Below the pieces are notes generated by a model, which was not told where the DNA came from, did no database searches, and saw nothing but the letters and a program-made list of their open reading frames with translations. This document shows positions 35,301 to 46,929 of a stretch of DNA of 64,000 nt, piece after piece. Origin of the DNA: Tetracladium setigerum (Eukaryota > Ascomycota > Leotiomycetes > Helotiales). The position numbers were made by a program, and so were the translations under genes. The stretch lies in NCBI GenBank assembly GCA_031472005.1, contig PZJY01000010.1:2170001-2234000 (forward strand), given 5' to 3'. Numbering within the stretch: position 1 is the first letter of the stretch; each line of letters opens with the position of its first letter.

Positions 35301-36590
35301 TTTTTGTCAGCAATCAACATTAGAAGAGCCTTCAGCAATGCGACTAAATTATTGTATTTGGCATTTCCTCTAATACCAAGCACGTCAGATCGGATGTATG
35401 ACGTCTGGGATCGATGCGCAAAATATGCCAGCCATGTTTTGCAACTTTTCTCTAATTACAAGGAAATAGCACTGATGCCATCCAAAGATTTTTTTGAGCT
35501 ACTTTTTTCACTCGCACAGTAAGTTGCCAAGGTTATTTGAGCTTCGTTGGGCTTCCTCTAGATCTGATTGTTGCACGTAGTTATCTTTGCGAAGTAGGGC
35601 ACTATGCCGCTCTGGAATCGGTGCTTGTCGCAGGACGTCAAGCTTACGAGAATTACTATGCTGGGAGGGCCGATGCATACGGAGAAGAATCTATAGACTC
35701 CATGCTGGCGGGCCTTGAGCGCTACTACGGCCTGATGGCTTTCTACAATGGGCGAAATAACGTTGCGTACCGGCACCTCTCGGATGCCTTGGAACTCAAG
35801 GAGAGACATCAGCTTCCAGGTAAAACCTTTATCTGCCAGGACCTTTCTTATTTAGCCGCCTCAGAAGGTGAATTAAAACGAGCACTGATTATGAGTGCAC
35901 GCGGAAATGAAACTACCTATGTGCGGAATAAAGAAAGTCTGTTCATATATCTATCGAGAGCACACAACGCAGTTTGGAACGACAAAAAACAGGAGGCGAG
36001 GAAATTATACGAAGAAGTCATTGGTCGTAAACATCAGGACAACACATGGGCTTCATCTGCGTTGTAAGTCGCTATCACTGAGTTGAGGTGTTATTTCTAA
36101 TACCAGCAGTGCTTTTTTCGGCATTGCGAAATTAGATGAGGCGGAGGGGGATTCTAGTTCGGCAAAAAAGAATTACCAGCTAGCTCTGGAAATATTCAGG
36201 CCACGTACAGCTACGCACGCATTTGTAGCTGCATGCTACTACCATCTGGGGAGTATCAACCTGGATGATGATACCTCGAGATCCATGTAGGTTTCCTCGT
36301 CCCGAACATTTCAAAAAAATCTAAGCTAACTCAAAACAAGTCTCTGGCTTGAGACGTCCTTAGAGATTCTGAATAATAATCAGCCTTATTTACGCGGAGA
36401 CTATGCGAGAACTGCTTTCAAGCTTGCACGAGCACATGAAAGAGCGGGAATACATGAACAGGCAGAATCCTTTAAACAGGTAGCAAAAGAAACCTTGAAG
36501 GACATGTTGTTGACGAACGAAGACGACACAGAAATTGACTACAACGATGAAGAGAACTATGACAGGGCTGTATGTATTCTCTGGCGTTAG
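29375..36590 (+). CDS. Giant NLR: C2H2 module, alpha/beta hydrolase, SIR2, NB-ARC, TPR
   Basis: Exons: 29375-29669, 29716-30529, 30587-31579, 31637-31984, 32040-32333, 32499-34527, 34581-35114, 35189-35518, 35581-36063, 36107-36286, 36341-36590; about 2,196 residues. Domains in order: a helical N-terminus and C2H2 zinc fingers of the fungal AcuF-like type, ending CPLCTW...HVAEHLYSFALHSLP (to about 690); an alpha/beta hydrolase with IIAVHGL and nucleophile elbow AHSLGG (about 808); a SIR2-like domain (about 1000-1270); an NB-like domain without P-loop; an intact NB-ARC (GLAGIGKS, WLMIFDNAE); TPR-like helices. The hydrolase exon has no upstream ATG, and splicing 31579 to 31637 keeps frame, so one gene is favoured; the alternative is a separate zinc-finger gene ending at 31601. 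Two breaks need a missing A at 31877-31878 (or a GTCGAC-CAAG intron) and an extra CT at 34729-34736. Confidence 0.75.
32740..33580 (+). other. SIR2-like (SIR2_2-type) domain inside the NLR gene
   Basis: Key motifs in order: VILYGAGVIS (nucleotide-binding loop), ITWKDLMLLCL, LLTTTYDDVLE, VLHIHGSYHNP (with the His that is catalytic in SIR2 NADases), MFDTRNYYE, and ILFIGCGDGSEDPNFDVLLRW. This order and spacing match the SIR2-like domains of bacterial defence proteins of the ThsA/DSR kind. Such domains degrade NAD+ on activation. The usual Asn of the TTNYD motif is Thr here. Confidence 0.75.
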
Positions 36591-36889
36591 GTTTACCACA
36601 GAGTTGAAGATTGACAACGCACATCTATTCCGGCATTGTCCATAAGGGCCAAGAACGAGCTGTACACTGTCTGCAAGAGTTAAATTGAGCTTTAATGCTT
36701 TATTATATTCAAAGAGAACGAAAGAGAGATTGTCCTCATATAGTCTAGTAGATAGTTTCCGATCGCAAGGTTTCCGGCCCCAAATTCGCTGCAGCAATGA
36801 ATTCTTTCTTATCACTGCACGATTAACCCCCTTCATCAAGTCCCTCATCCAGATGTGTTCCACCTCACGATATTTCCCTCACCCCCAAG

Positions 36890-38711
36890 CTACTTCTCAC
36901 CAGCGCTCCCATTCCTAAAATCAACAATCAGAGTGATCCTCACCCCAGTCAAAGCCTTCACAAGACCTCTCAATCTCCTACTGCCACTGTAAACCACCGC
37001 GGTCTTCGGCACTCCGCCATCGTCCAGATCCCTCAGCAAATTTTTATTCTTATCTGTTTGATGGTGCAACCCAAGAGGTTCAAGCGAAGATCTGAACTTG
37101 CCACGGAGATGCATCTTCTTCGATTTTGAAGTCCTCTTCCCCACTTCCCCCTTCGCATCCGACCAAAAGCCACAATCTCGTCACACAAAATCTCCACGGC
37201 TTTAATCGCCACTCCTGCTTTTAAAACAACAGAAACAAACTGGAACAGCAGATCGCTGGCCTCCATTGTGTTCTCTGTCGCCATGCAGTGCATATCTTGT
37301 CCGGAATATGGGAGTTCATAGAGAGCGAATGCCTCGAGACGAGGAAAGTTGTGGTACGCGAGAAGGGAATTAATGTATTCCTGGACTTGGTAGCAAGTGG
37401 CGAAGGCGGTGGGGAATTCTGGGTGGCTGGGCGAGAGGTCTTGAGCGTTGTTTCGAGTTGAATCTTGGGTTGATCTGGAAATGTAGGTTTGCAAATGGGC
37501 GTCATCGAGTGGAGTTGCTGAATGGGATTGCGGACATCGTTCTGTGGGACGAATTATGGTTTTGGGCTGATAGGTTTTGGTTCGACAGGTTTTGGGATGA
37601 TAAGTTTTTGGTTGACAGGTTTTGGGTTGATGGGTTTTGATTTGGTTGGAAGATTCTGAAGACTTGAATGGGTAATCAAAAGGAGTAGGCGGGGGTGTCT
37701 GAAGTCGCCGAGATATTACTCCCTGTGTAGGCTTCTCTGGAAGAATTGTGCTGTTGCTTGAAAGATTTTCACCTTCCGATGATTGAATAAGAAGGGCGTT
37801 TTCGGATGGTCTTGCGGCTGGTTCTGATTTTTGTGGTGTTAGTCTCCCATAGTCGTTGAAAAGGGTAGGTGTGGCGAGAATGCAAGTATCAATTGTGGTC
37901 ATGGAAGAGTTGGGAGTTGTTGATGCTAGAATAAATAGTGATGGTGTAGGTAACTTTGAAATCTGTGGCGTTGGAAATTGAATTGGTGACTCCACAGTTG
38001 GTAGACCTACTTTTCGTATTGAGCTGAGTCTTGGTGGTATAACGGGTATTTCAAACGTCACCTTTGCTTTCTTCGTGTATTGAATATGCGGCGAAGAAAA
38101 TCTTCTCCTCAGTTGTTTGATCATTAGGCTATCATCAGTAAATTTAGCTTCAACCCCATGTTGGGCAAGTGAAGCCTCTGAAAACCGCTTCGTTGACTTA
38201 AGTGGCAGAGCTGAGTGTCCCAGAAGCAATTTTGGCGCACCTGCTTTCTCAATGACTTGATGTTGAGAGCATGCTTCGTTCTCTTCCGTCTTCTCGATAC
38301 CCTGAGATTGAGAGCTTGCGTCTTCACCCACCCTTTCTCAATGATCGAATCAGTTGTCGATGAACTCTGCCCATCAAACACCGTAAGTCCTTTGATCGTA
38401 ACCTGCGAGCTGCTAGCCTCTCCATTCTTCTCCAGATACTCAGCACTAAGATCAGTGACATAAGTCATGTATTGCAGATCCTCTTGACTTGTGCTCATCT
38501 GAAGACCAGATGTCATAGAAGACCGCTTCAATGAGAAAGAGTCGAGTCGAAAAAGGGAGAAGGGTTGTTTGCCATAATTCTGGAGAGTCGAAGAGAGCTC
38601 ACTAATGTGCTTAGATTTGGTTTTTGAGTTGTGATATGAGCCTGCGAAGTGCTCATAGAAGGGATCGGGGGAGGGGGATGAAGGAAACGATTGTGTTGAG
38701 GTGTAGGACAT
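36890..38711 (-). CDS. Hypothetical Ser/Pro/Thr-rich protein
   Basis: Starts MSYTSTQSFPSSPSPDPFYEHF at 38711 and ends at 36890, convergent with the SIR2-NLR gene 300 bp away. Two frame changes interrupt it: one near 38327-38333 (G-run on the coding strand, after DSIIEKG) and one at an A4/T4 run 37165-37168 (after CDEIVAF). Adding one base at each gives 608 codons with no remainder. The long disordered middle has proline-directed sites (LTPQK, LQTPPPTP) and a degenerate run of about six PKT-containing pentapeptides (QPKTY, HPKTC, RTKTY). The C-terminal 200 residues are ordered (YQVQEYINSLLAYHNFPRLE ... VVLKAGVAIKAVEILCDEIV) and end with a basic segment and GVRITLIVDFRNGSAGEK. No domain is recognised. 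Confidence 0.7.
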
Positions 38712-39224
38712 TGCTTCTGAAAGCTGCCTGATACTTGGTTGCTGTCGTGATTGGCGGGGTGGTAAAATAAATATATATATCTCGACAGGAGGGTACAGTG
38801 ACGCCGAAGAAGTTAATGCAGTTTTGGAGATTCAAAGGTGAGCTGAAGATTCAGGATTGAGTTCGTCACGATTGAGTACCAGGAGGTCTAAGTGAATGTA
38901 ATCTCTCACGAGGCCTAGTATTGTTTGCAAGGCCCCAGAATAAATTCAATACAAATCTACAGTCTTATTTCCTAGTCAGTTTTAGGAATGCTTACAACGG
39001 TCGTGGTGTTTACATAAGTAAACCATCCGACCTCAAATTCCCACTTCACTTGAGAACCGAAAACTCAGTATGTGCGTGTTCATGAAGTCCAAATATACAT
39101 CTCAGAGTTGCGAAATAACCAGAGGTACTAAATCGCTACCACCATCAGCCAAGGGTATCAAATTGAATTCCGAGACGCAATGCGCATGTCGACTGAAATT
39201 TTTGAATCAAGTACTTCCGCAATC

Positions 39225-40916
39225 TCATGACCCCACAGGTTTTGCCGAACTCAACTTGACAACCCGACCTCCGCCACCAACAACTCGATCCTCTTGAACC
39301 CATCCTGGAACATCCTCAAATTCCTCTGCGTTGGCCAAGACGACAGAGTACATGGAAGGAAAGCCAGCGTTGAGGGGACCGCCCCGACTCTTTGCGCCGA
39401 TGATTGCGAATTTTGATTGATTGTGACTGAGAAATCCGTGAAGGAAGTTTTGGCTGATCAAATTCGCCAAATTCATCTCTACATCGATTGAATTTGGCAT
39501 CATGTTTCCAGAACCGCACACTCCAGACCAGATGTGGAGCTTCCTTGGGCCCTCTGGAGGTGGTCGAAGGGGCGATTGGGGTGTGTCACTTGTATAGCCC
39601 TCCAACACTTTCTGACAGTATTGAGCTGCTGTGAGAAGATGGGGTATGTATAGAGTGGGCGCTTTCTTCGAATCTGGATCAGATGGCTCCTGGTATGTGA
39701 GGAGGAAAACTCGCCGAGCAAGCGAGCGCCATAAACCCATCTCGCAACGTTTGAGGAGTGGTAGGTATATCTTACGGTCCCAAAACCAATCGAAATTTTC
39801 ATTCGGCCTATCCATATATCGATGAAAAGAGATGAAATCGCCCATTTTGATAGCCTGGCAAATTGGTATGAATTTATCAAGAACCCCAACTGCTTCAGGT
39901 CTCGAACAGAGAGTGGTTGATGGAAATCTGCCGAGAATAGTATTTGCTGTAGCGAGGTAAATCAAGATAGTTCTTCTTTGGCTTATGCACCGAGCGTGGC
40001 ACTGATCATATGCCGCCTGGAGGGCATGGGATGCGGCTAAGAAGTGTGTGTTGTAAATATGGAAGCGTCCTAGGTAGTAAAGATAGGTAACGCGCTGGCT
40101 TGCGGGATACCTTGAAAGTTGAGGAGCTGACTGGATGATGTTTGTAAGAAGCTGTGTTGCGCTACTGGTTTTCCGGCATTGGAAGAGTAGTTTGAGAACG
40201 AGATTGGCGAATGAGTATATCCCGACTTTCTTTCCCTCCGGCTTACCATCTGGACCTATCCCATTCCTACTAGCACCCCTCTCAGTCAGACATATTGTGA
40301 AGGCCCTTTGTATCGACTCTGCAGTTCCCTCGACCAGGGTCTTTTTCGCGGACTCGCCAGCTTCGTAGTTGATTTTGATCTTAAGGTGGGCTGTCAAATC
40401 TGGACGTTTGTCGAGAGTCGTTGCTAATCTCGCCAGAGCAGCAGATATTTGGAGAGTGGCTGGGAGTAACATGAGACCATGCATGTTATGCGAAAAGGCT
40501 GTGACACATGCGCTGTGCCATCTTAGTTGGGGCCGAGAGCTGGGGAACGTCGGGATCCAAAGGGTGACGGATGCATGGGCTGCCTCACCTTAATACGGCA
40601 TTCAATAGATTGTAGGTTCCTAGCAGATCTTCAAAGTTGGCATCTCGCAGATACTCCAGATATGTCTTGACAAAGACAAGAAAGCCAGGCCATGCCCCTC
40701 CTTGCTCTGGGCTCTCGTCTTCATTGTAAGGAATCAATCTTTCGATTTGGGCCTCGAGAGCATCCCCATTTCGAAACGCGCTCTTCAACTCCTGGCAAAG
40801 TTGTGTGAAGTGGTCTGGGAATGGGGTTCGACGCGTAGGTATAGCCGTAGGTTCTCTTCGTCGCGTGTTCGTAGACAGTTGCTAAGCTTGGAAAGATATT
40901 CGTCAAGGATGGTCAT
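39225..40916 (-). CDS. csn12: PCI-domain protein, Csn12 (COP9 signalosome-linked)
   Basis: Csn12/Thp1-family scaffold with a C-terminal PCI domain. Family members bind mRNP export/processing factors (Thp3 in yeast) and were first found with the COP9 signalosome. Exons 40589-40916 and 39225-40512. The start reads MTILDEYLSKLSNCLRTRDE. Diagnostic stretches are WPGFLVFVKTYLEYLRDANFEDLL, TLDKRPDLTAHL, VEGTAESIQRAFTICLTERG, RNGIGPDGKPEGKKVGIY, NLVLKLLFQCRKT, YPASQRVTYLYYLGRF, QCHARCISQRR and WRSLARRVFLLTYQ. One base is missing near 40808-40810 (frame 1 reads QTTSHNFARS-stop; with one more T it reads QTTFTQLCQELKS); total length then equals 539 codons. The C-terminal extension after the PCI domain is long and Gly-rich. 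A sequence error is likely. Confidence 0.88.
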
Positions 40917-41201
40917 GGCGATGTGATTGAGCAGGTCTTGTTTCCGTGCCTTGGCAGAGAATTTGTGTTGCTTGTCATTCGAATACTAGACGATTGATTC
41001 TAGGAGAGAGCGAGACTTTTCCTCAAGAAGCGTGGGGATGTTGTGTCGGGAGGTAAATATTGAACTCTTGGAGTGAAGTCGACTAAAAATCGTGTCGCCT
41101 TGGCAATATCACGAGGTCACGTGCAAGGCTGGATGAACTTTGATATCTGGTATTATGTATATGATCTCGCTGCTGCCTGCCATCTATTGCTACTCGTAAA
41201 T

Positions 41202-41363
41202 TTCACAGGTATATCTCATCAACCTTCTTACTTTCTTTCCAGCTATTTCTCAGCGCTATATCAATGTCTCACCCATATAACTTTACAGGACCTTCACAGG
41301 TTTGTCTCATCAACCTTTTGCTTTCTTTCCAGCTGTCCCCCTCAGCGCCATACCAATGTTTCA
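41202..41363 (+). repeat. Imperfect 70-bp tandem duplication over a start codon
   Basis: Copy A 41202-41271 and copy B 41293-41363 share TTCACAGG, CTCATCAACCTT, CTTTCTTTCCAGCT, CTCAGCGC and CAATGT. Differences are mostly C/T transitions with T in copy A. Each copy carries a TTTCTTTCCAG acceptor-like site and a downstream ATG. The ATG of copy B (41356) is the likely start of the DUF7730 gene. Confidence 0.75.
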
Positions 41364-42375
41364 AAAGCTAATGCCCACGCTCCTCGGCCAGCCCAGGGAG
41401 GGGATCTTAGATCGCATGAAGTGCCGGGCGAACCAACGCCCACCAAGATATCCCCACACTCCGAGCAAATATATCTTCCAGAAAAGACGATCCCTTACAC
41501 CTCCGCCATCCCCCGGCAGCAAAGCGCGAACAGGGCCCTCTCAACCAGAATGTATGCTGCTAAGTGGACTTCCGTATGAGCTGAGGCTCATAATTTTTAA
41601 GCAATGTATGGCTGGTCTGGTCTTTCACCTCCGCCAGCGATTGCGAGGAGGGAATCGAGGGCTAGAGTTTAAGCCCGTTGATGCTTCAGATGCTTGTTCT
41701 GAGTTCTACAGGTTAGACGTTTCTGTGATCAAGCGCAGAGAGTACCGGACATTGCTTTGCCTTCCACTTACGTGTCGTCAAATGTATGTCGTTCTCTCTT
41801 CCATTCCCCCCGATAAAATGCTTATCTGACGTAGATATTCCGAAACAATCGACATGTTGTACAGCAAAAATGCGTTTATAATTTCTGATGTGTATGTCGT
41901 GGAACATTTGCATTCACTTCTCCTCGGCCAACGGATCTCCCAAATCAGAAGCCTGACAGTAAATTGGGAGTTAGTTGACATATCACCTGACGATCGACCG
42001 ACAGATCGAGTTCGTAACAAAGAACGAAATTCCAGGCAAAAAAAGTATGACACGATCTGGCGAAATCTTGCGGGCATGAGCGGATTGCAGAACCTCGAGG
42101 TGTCTTTTTTCGGTAGTAGACAATCATTCAACTGCAGTCTAAATGGTCCAGAAATGGCTCAATTACTTGTTCCTCTCAAGTCTCTGACCACACTGGATCA
42201 ATATAAGATTAACTTCCCTTTTGCTTTCGGCAAAGGTCCAGATTTTGCCAACCACGAAGCTCCGCTGTGGTCAGATGTTCCTTTTGAGATTGGGAAAGTT
42301 GTTTACCATGGGCCTCGATATCGACACAATGATTCATTAAAGGCCTACGCTGAAGCTTACCGCCTTCCTATATGA
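41356..42375 (+). CDS. DUF7730-like fungal protein
   Basis: Exons 41356-41783 and 41835-42375, a 51-bp intron, 322 residues in phase. After a basic, Pro-rich N-terminus comes the family core: LLSGLPYELRLIIFKQCM, then LLCLPLTCRQMY joined across the intron to YSETIDMLYSKNAFII, then VEHLHSLLLGQRISQIRSLTVNWE and a leucine-rich part (LAGMSGLQNLEVSFFG). This F-box-like helix followed by Leu-rich strands is typical of the large Pezizomycotina DUF7730 group; I know of no biochemical function. The gene starts inside a tandem duplication, so upstream ATGs or a leader intron are possible. Decayed sequence of similar flavour follows downstream. Confidence 0.8.
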
Positions 42376-42579
42376 AGCTTTTGGCATAGAGAAATATGTC
42401 CTAATCATATTTGTAGCTGACAAGGCCTTGTCCTCGTTGTGAAATGTGAGGGGCACCTAGTTGGAGTAATCTGAAATGAGGTTATTATCCTCGGTAGACG
42501 AGAAGATATGAGGGTTGCTCAAAACGATAGTCTTAAATTACGCTCTAATTTCCTGGAGAATGTAAGCATAGGTACAAAA

Positions 42580-45500
42580 TAGTGGCAACTGGAGCTGCGA
42601 TTGTCAATCTGTATCACGTGAATATCAGATGTCAATCTGAGAGTACCCCTTCTGCTTTCCTTCCGCATAAGCATTCAGTATCCAAGCTTCATGAACGGAC
42701 CTCTGACCCAAGCTCTTCTGTTCAAATTCATATGCCTAATTGGTGCCTCCGGCCATCTTTGCCGAGATGTCAGGGAGTTGTGTCGTTGAATTAAAGTCGA
42801 CTCCTCTTTTGTGGCGAAAGACCGCATTCCTTCCAAAAGTCAAACTCCACGTGCTCTTAAACGCACCGCACCTCTTCCATAACAGAGCAAACTTCCTCTA
42901 TCTCGGGTAGGAAGCCGTTCAACGACTAGACTGGCTTAATATATACCTACCCAAGATATGGGCCCTCGGGAGTGCCGGAACCTCAAATGATGATGAGTGA
43001 GACCTGCAGCCAGGTTACCCAGGGGACAAAGTTGCAAACGGCCAACTCCACACGCTTCCCAAACTTCATATGGTTGAGTAACTGCCAACATTCTTCCACT
43101 TGACGGAGATTATTCATGCGAGAACTGTCTCACTAACTTCGCATTCTACATATAGACAAGCTGCCCAACCTCAAAGGCCTTTCTTGATCTCGATCCACGT
43201 CAAAGATTTCACATTTCAATCAATACATCCAAGGACAGCCCAACCACTCGGAAAGATGATGGAAGCCCTTGGAGTAGCGATACAAGCCATCTCGTAGCAA
43301 GGCTAGCTCGCCATCTAGCCGGGCTAGATGCTGATCTCGCAATACCATGGACGAAACCTCGCGTCAACAGCATCTCGATGATCTTGCCGGTCGACCCAAT
43401 TCAACACTATATTTCTAGCCTCAGTCAATGTTGCTTCTTTCTACCATCGGCCAAACCTACAAGTAGGAGTTCAAACCGTATCCCACGCACTGAAAAGGGT
43501 TTCACGCATCGGGAGAAACCCGGACCCCGGGTGCAATCCGAGAATTCAAAACAGATGTCCATCTACAGCACTGAACACGTAGTGTCGATGTTGGATTCCA
43601 AGGCCATGAAATGCAACATACGGCGGAGTTTACAGGGTCCACGATCCTTGGGAAGTGTGGATCACAACATGATGTGATGTACAGTCATCAAACCTGCAAG
43701 CAAGAAGCACCATCATCATTGACTTCTTTCGTAAGGTTACGAGTGCCGTAGAGCTGTTCAATCCCGTCCTTGGCGTTGCGTCCACGCAAGCACAGTCTGC
43801 TGATGTAATTGCTGCCAAATGATTTCAAGCATCGGAAATTTTTAATGCTCGTTGTTTCAAGCATCATTCGAAAGGCTAAGATGTGTCGTGTGGTATCTCT
43901 TCAGCTCAAAGGCTACAGTCTCAACACATAATAAGTTTCAGCTGTACTAGAGCGTTCTCCAACGATTTGTGAATTTTGCATTCATCAGAAGACTTGTTGG
44001 CTGCTGCCTGCTGGGCCTCCACTGATTTGTACCCAATTAGCTCGTCTGGCAAAAGGGTTTCAAACTTCATCGTTGTTGCGTTGGGGAAATGAGATATTGC
44101 AGTTCCGTCCCTTCGCTTGAATACGACTATCGATACTTTAGGAAGTATTGTCCTGTCTTTGGCTGCAAATAATTAGCTTCAAGATCTTGGCATTTACATG
44201 GTTCCAGCGGGAGAGAGAGATGACACGCTCAATTATGTCCACGGACTCCACGGTTCCCATTCCTTGCCATCTCAAAGCTACTGGGAGCTTTCCATGAAGC
44301 CGTTTAGTGTCACCCCCGATAAATGATAATATAGAAAGCGTCTTTCCCGGTAGCCTCGTTGCCGAAGCCAACATACCCGAGACTTAACTCTGCTGTCCCG
44401 TGGTGGTACTCTTCGCCACTTCGTCTCGGTTGTACCCCTTCGGAACAGCCTGCAGATTTCTACACGGATACGGAAATGCACTCCTTTTGGCTACAGAAGA
44501 AACGATCTCGATCATCAACGCCACCGTTATCTTTCTCCTAGGACAATATGAACAAGATCAGACAGAAATCTTTCGAGCATGGTGTGGTTAGGATGAGGCC
44601 ATGTTCCTGTTGTCAGGCATTTCAGCTGGCCGATTTGCTCGACACCTGCATGAAATTCCAGGGATATCGAACGTTAGTCGTAATGACAAGCGTACTTTTA
44701 CCATTAAGATTCCCGAATATCTATGTCCTGGTAGTAGATCTTGCTCTTGGACTTCACTGACTATGATCAAGCTCCCAAATTGGGCAATGAACGATATCAT
44801 ACCTTCACTTGCCACCTTCAAAGGGCTTTATCAAGCGATCTTTGCCTGAAGGTGGATGTTCAAGGACCTTGGCACTGGAAGTCTATCCACCAATAACGAG
44901 TATTTGATCTGCCCGATTTCGATTGCCCATAGGGATTCGGTATCTGAATATACTCGATTCGGCGAGTCGGAAACAAATGTTCGACAAGGCTAAGCCGTGC
45001 CGTGGGTTTTGTTCGCTCAACGATGCCGAGGGTGTTCCTGCACTTCAGATCATTGTTCTCTTTATCATTCATTCGCGCGTCTAAAACATTTCATTTCCCA
45101 TTTACAACACTGTTGATGTAGTGGCCTGTTATTGATTGCGGCTCCTATCTCTTTGCTGCGGCCTCCCATCATGATCATCCTGAAGGGAGACGGCACTTTT
45201 GCCGAGCCGCTCTTATCTTGTTTTGAAATGCTTCAAAGTGCAATCACAACCCAGGCACTCGGCCGGTATCCAGTTCACATAATTACCCATTCTCAATGAC
45301 TATACTTTAAATGGAATGGACCTTGCCTTGGTTGTTTGGTGATGACAGCGAAACTGCACCTTCCGTTGAAGACGAAGAGAAGCTCGTGGCCGGAAACACA
45401 AATGGCACATCTCTCTTTCCTTCCGAGAGACCACTGCAAAGCATTACATGTCCAGAGATGCGTCTTGTCTTATGTTTTCTTAGGCGTACATAAAATCAGC

Positions 45501-46150
45501 AGGTATTTCCCCCATAGTCATAAACTATAGTCAGTTACCCAGTTGGGAGATTGTTTTGATTTTCGTACAGCAGCGAGGACAAGCGTTACACGAGGCCTTG
45601 GGGAGACTATTTTTGCCACCCTGGTGGATCTCGACCTAACTCCATCCAACAACTGGGACTTTGTTACTTCTTCTTGGCGGTCGGCATAAGTTACCAGACA
45701 TGCTTGAGCTTGAGATTTGAAATCGTTTTAAATACCGTCCACTTCAATGTGTAAGCTGCGGTCCCTGCTGATTGAAGTTTTGACAAGTCTTTTGTGGTGG
45801 AAGGGAAAGCACCTTGGCATCAGAAAATACCTTGCAAGACCAAAATCACGTTTAGATTCCACACTTACAAGCAGTACAGCCGCATTCAATTTCGAGATTC
45901 TATTGGATGCCCTTGAGGCGTTGGCTGACCATGTGAAGCACTTTTGAGGTATGGGTAGCCGGCTAGTGTTGAGCTTCTTAGATCAAGATCGAGGGAGAAA
46001 TGAGAGAGCCGGATCCATTTGACAGGGGGATTTCTTGGTAGCCAGCAATCTACTCCAACTGCCTTAGCCCTTCGTAAGTTCTTTGGCCACAGGTCATCTG
46101 TGTGCGATCACCCCGGCCTCACCACAGCTGTGGATTCACTAGCTCCACAA
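42580..46150 (+). pseudogene. Decayed coding sequence, family uncertain
   Basis: No intact gene, but several plus-strand fragments in changing frames have protein-like composition: LWRKTAFLPKVKLHVLLNAP near 42810, LGKMMEALGVAIQAIS near 43250, ATEETISIINATVIFLLGQ near 44490, MIKLPNWAMNDIIPSLATF near 44764, FATLVDLDLTPSNNWDFV near 45620 and FNFEILLDALEALADHVKHF near 45890. Stops and frame changes interrupt them every 50-150 bp. They resemble Leu-rich/F-box-associated fungal proteins like the DUF7730 neighbour, and may be one or more old copies. Boundaries are approximate. Confidence 0.35.
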
Positions 46151-46929
46151 TCCACGACGCAATGCGATTATCAATCATCCGGCATGACCCTCTCCTGAGT
46201 GACAGGATCTTCTTCTGGCCCAGACGACTGTGACAGAGCAATGTGGGGTGTGATTTATTTGCGAGAATGGCGTTTTGCGTTATTTGTGTTTCCTTTGCCA
46301 TGGAAGAAACGGCGTCGATATACGACCTAACGCCGAGGGGTCTCAGCTTATTCCCTAGACAATATCCCCTATATCGTACATCCAATATTTTTACATTGAA
46401 AAGGAGAAAAAAAGATACGTCACAGAATGGAATTATTACCGAATGAGGTTCAGCGTCCAACGCAAGTAATATTGACTTCCTGCACATTTGAAGCAGGACC
46501 CGGAATTCGTTGGTCTTGAGCCCTGGAGAACTCGTTATGGCGCGCGTTCTTTGTAAGCGGTAAAGAAACTGGCACCAATTCACAATCTTTATGCAAGCAA
46601 GTTGTATATCAACTCGAGGGTACCCTCCAGGAACACACTCGCCTTGATTTTCCGAGCACATAACCACGTCTTTTGGCGCTAACGGCAACATCGATTTCGG
46701 AAGCACGTTCGTGGAGGCAAATAATACACGATGAAATCATTGGATTTCATCGCGCCCCAGATTTTTTCTCAATCTGAGATCGGATTCCAGAAGCTTTCGC
46801 ATGTGGTATAAAGTATACGGACCCCGCTGCTGTTCTTAAAACACTTCTGTTGCACGATACCTTCGAGCGCACAGATCTAGCAACAATTCCTTTATCTGTT
46901 TCGCTACCAAACTTTAGAATTTGTCAAGC

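Noticed and set aside
35519..35580. Apparent frameshift in the SIR2-NLR after FSLA
   Set aside because: An acceptor at 35579-35580 (CACGTAG) gives a normal 62-bp intron and restores phase, so no indel is needed.
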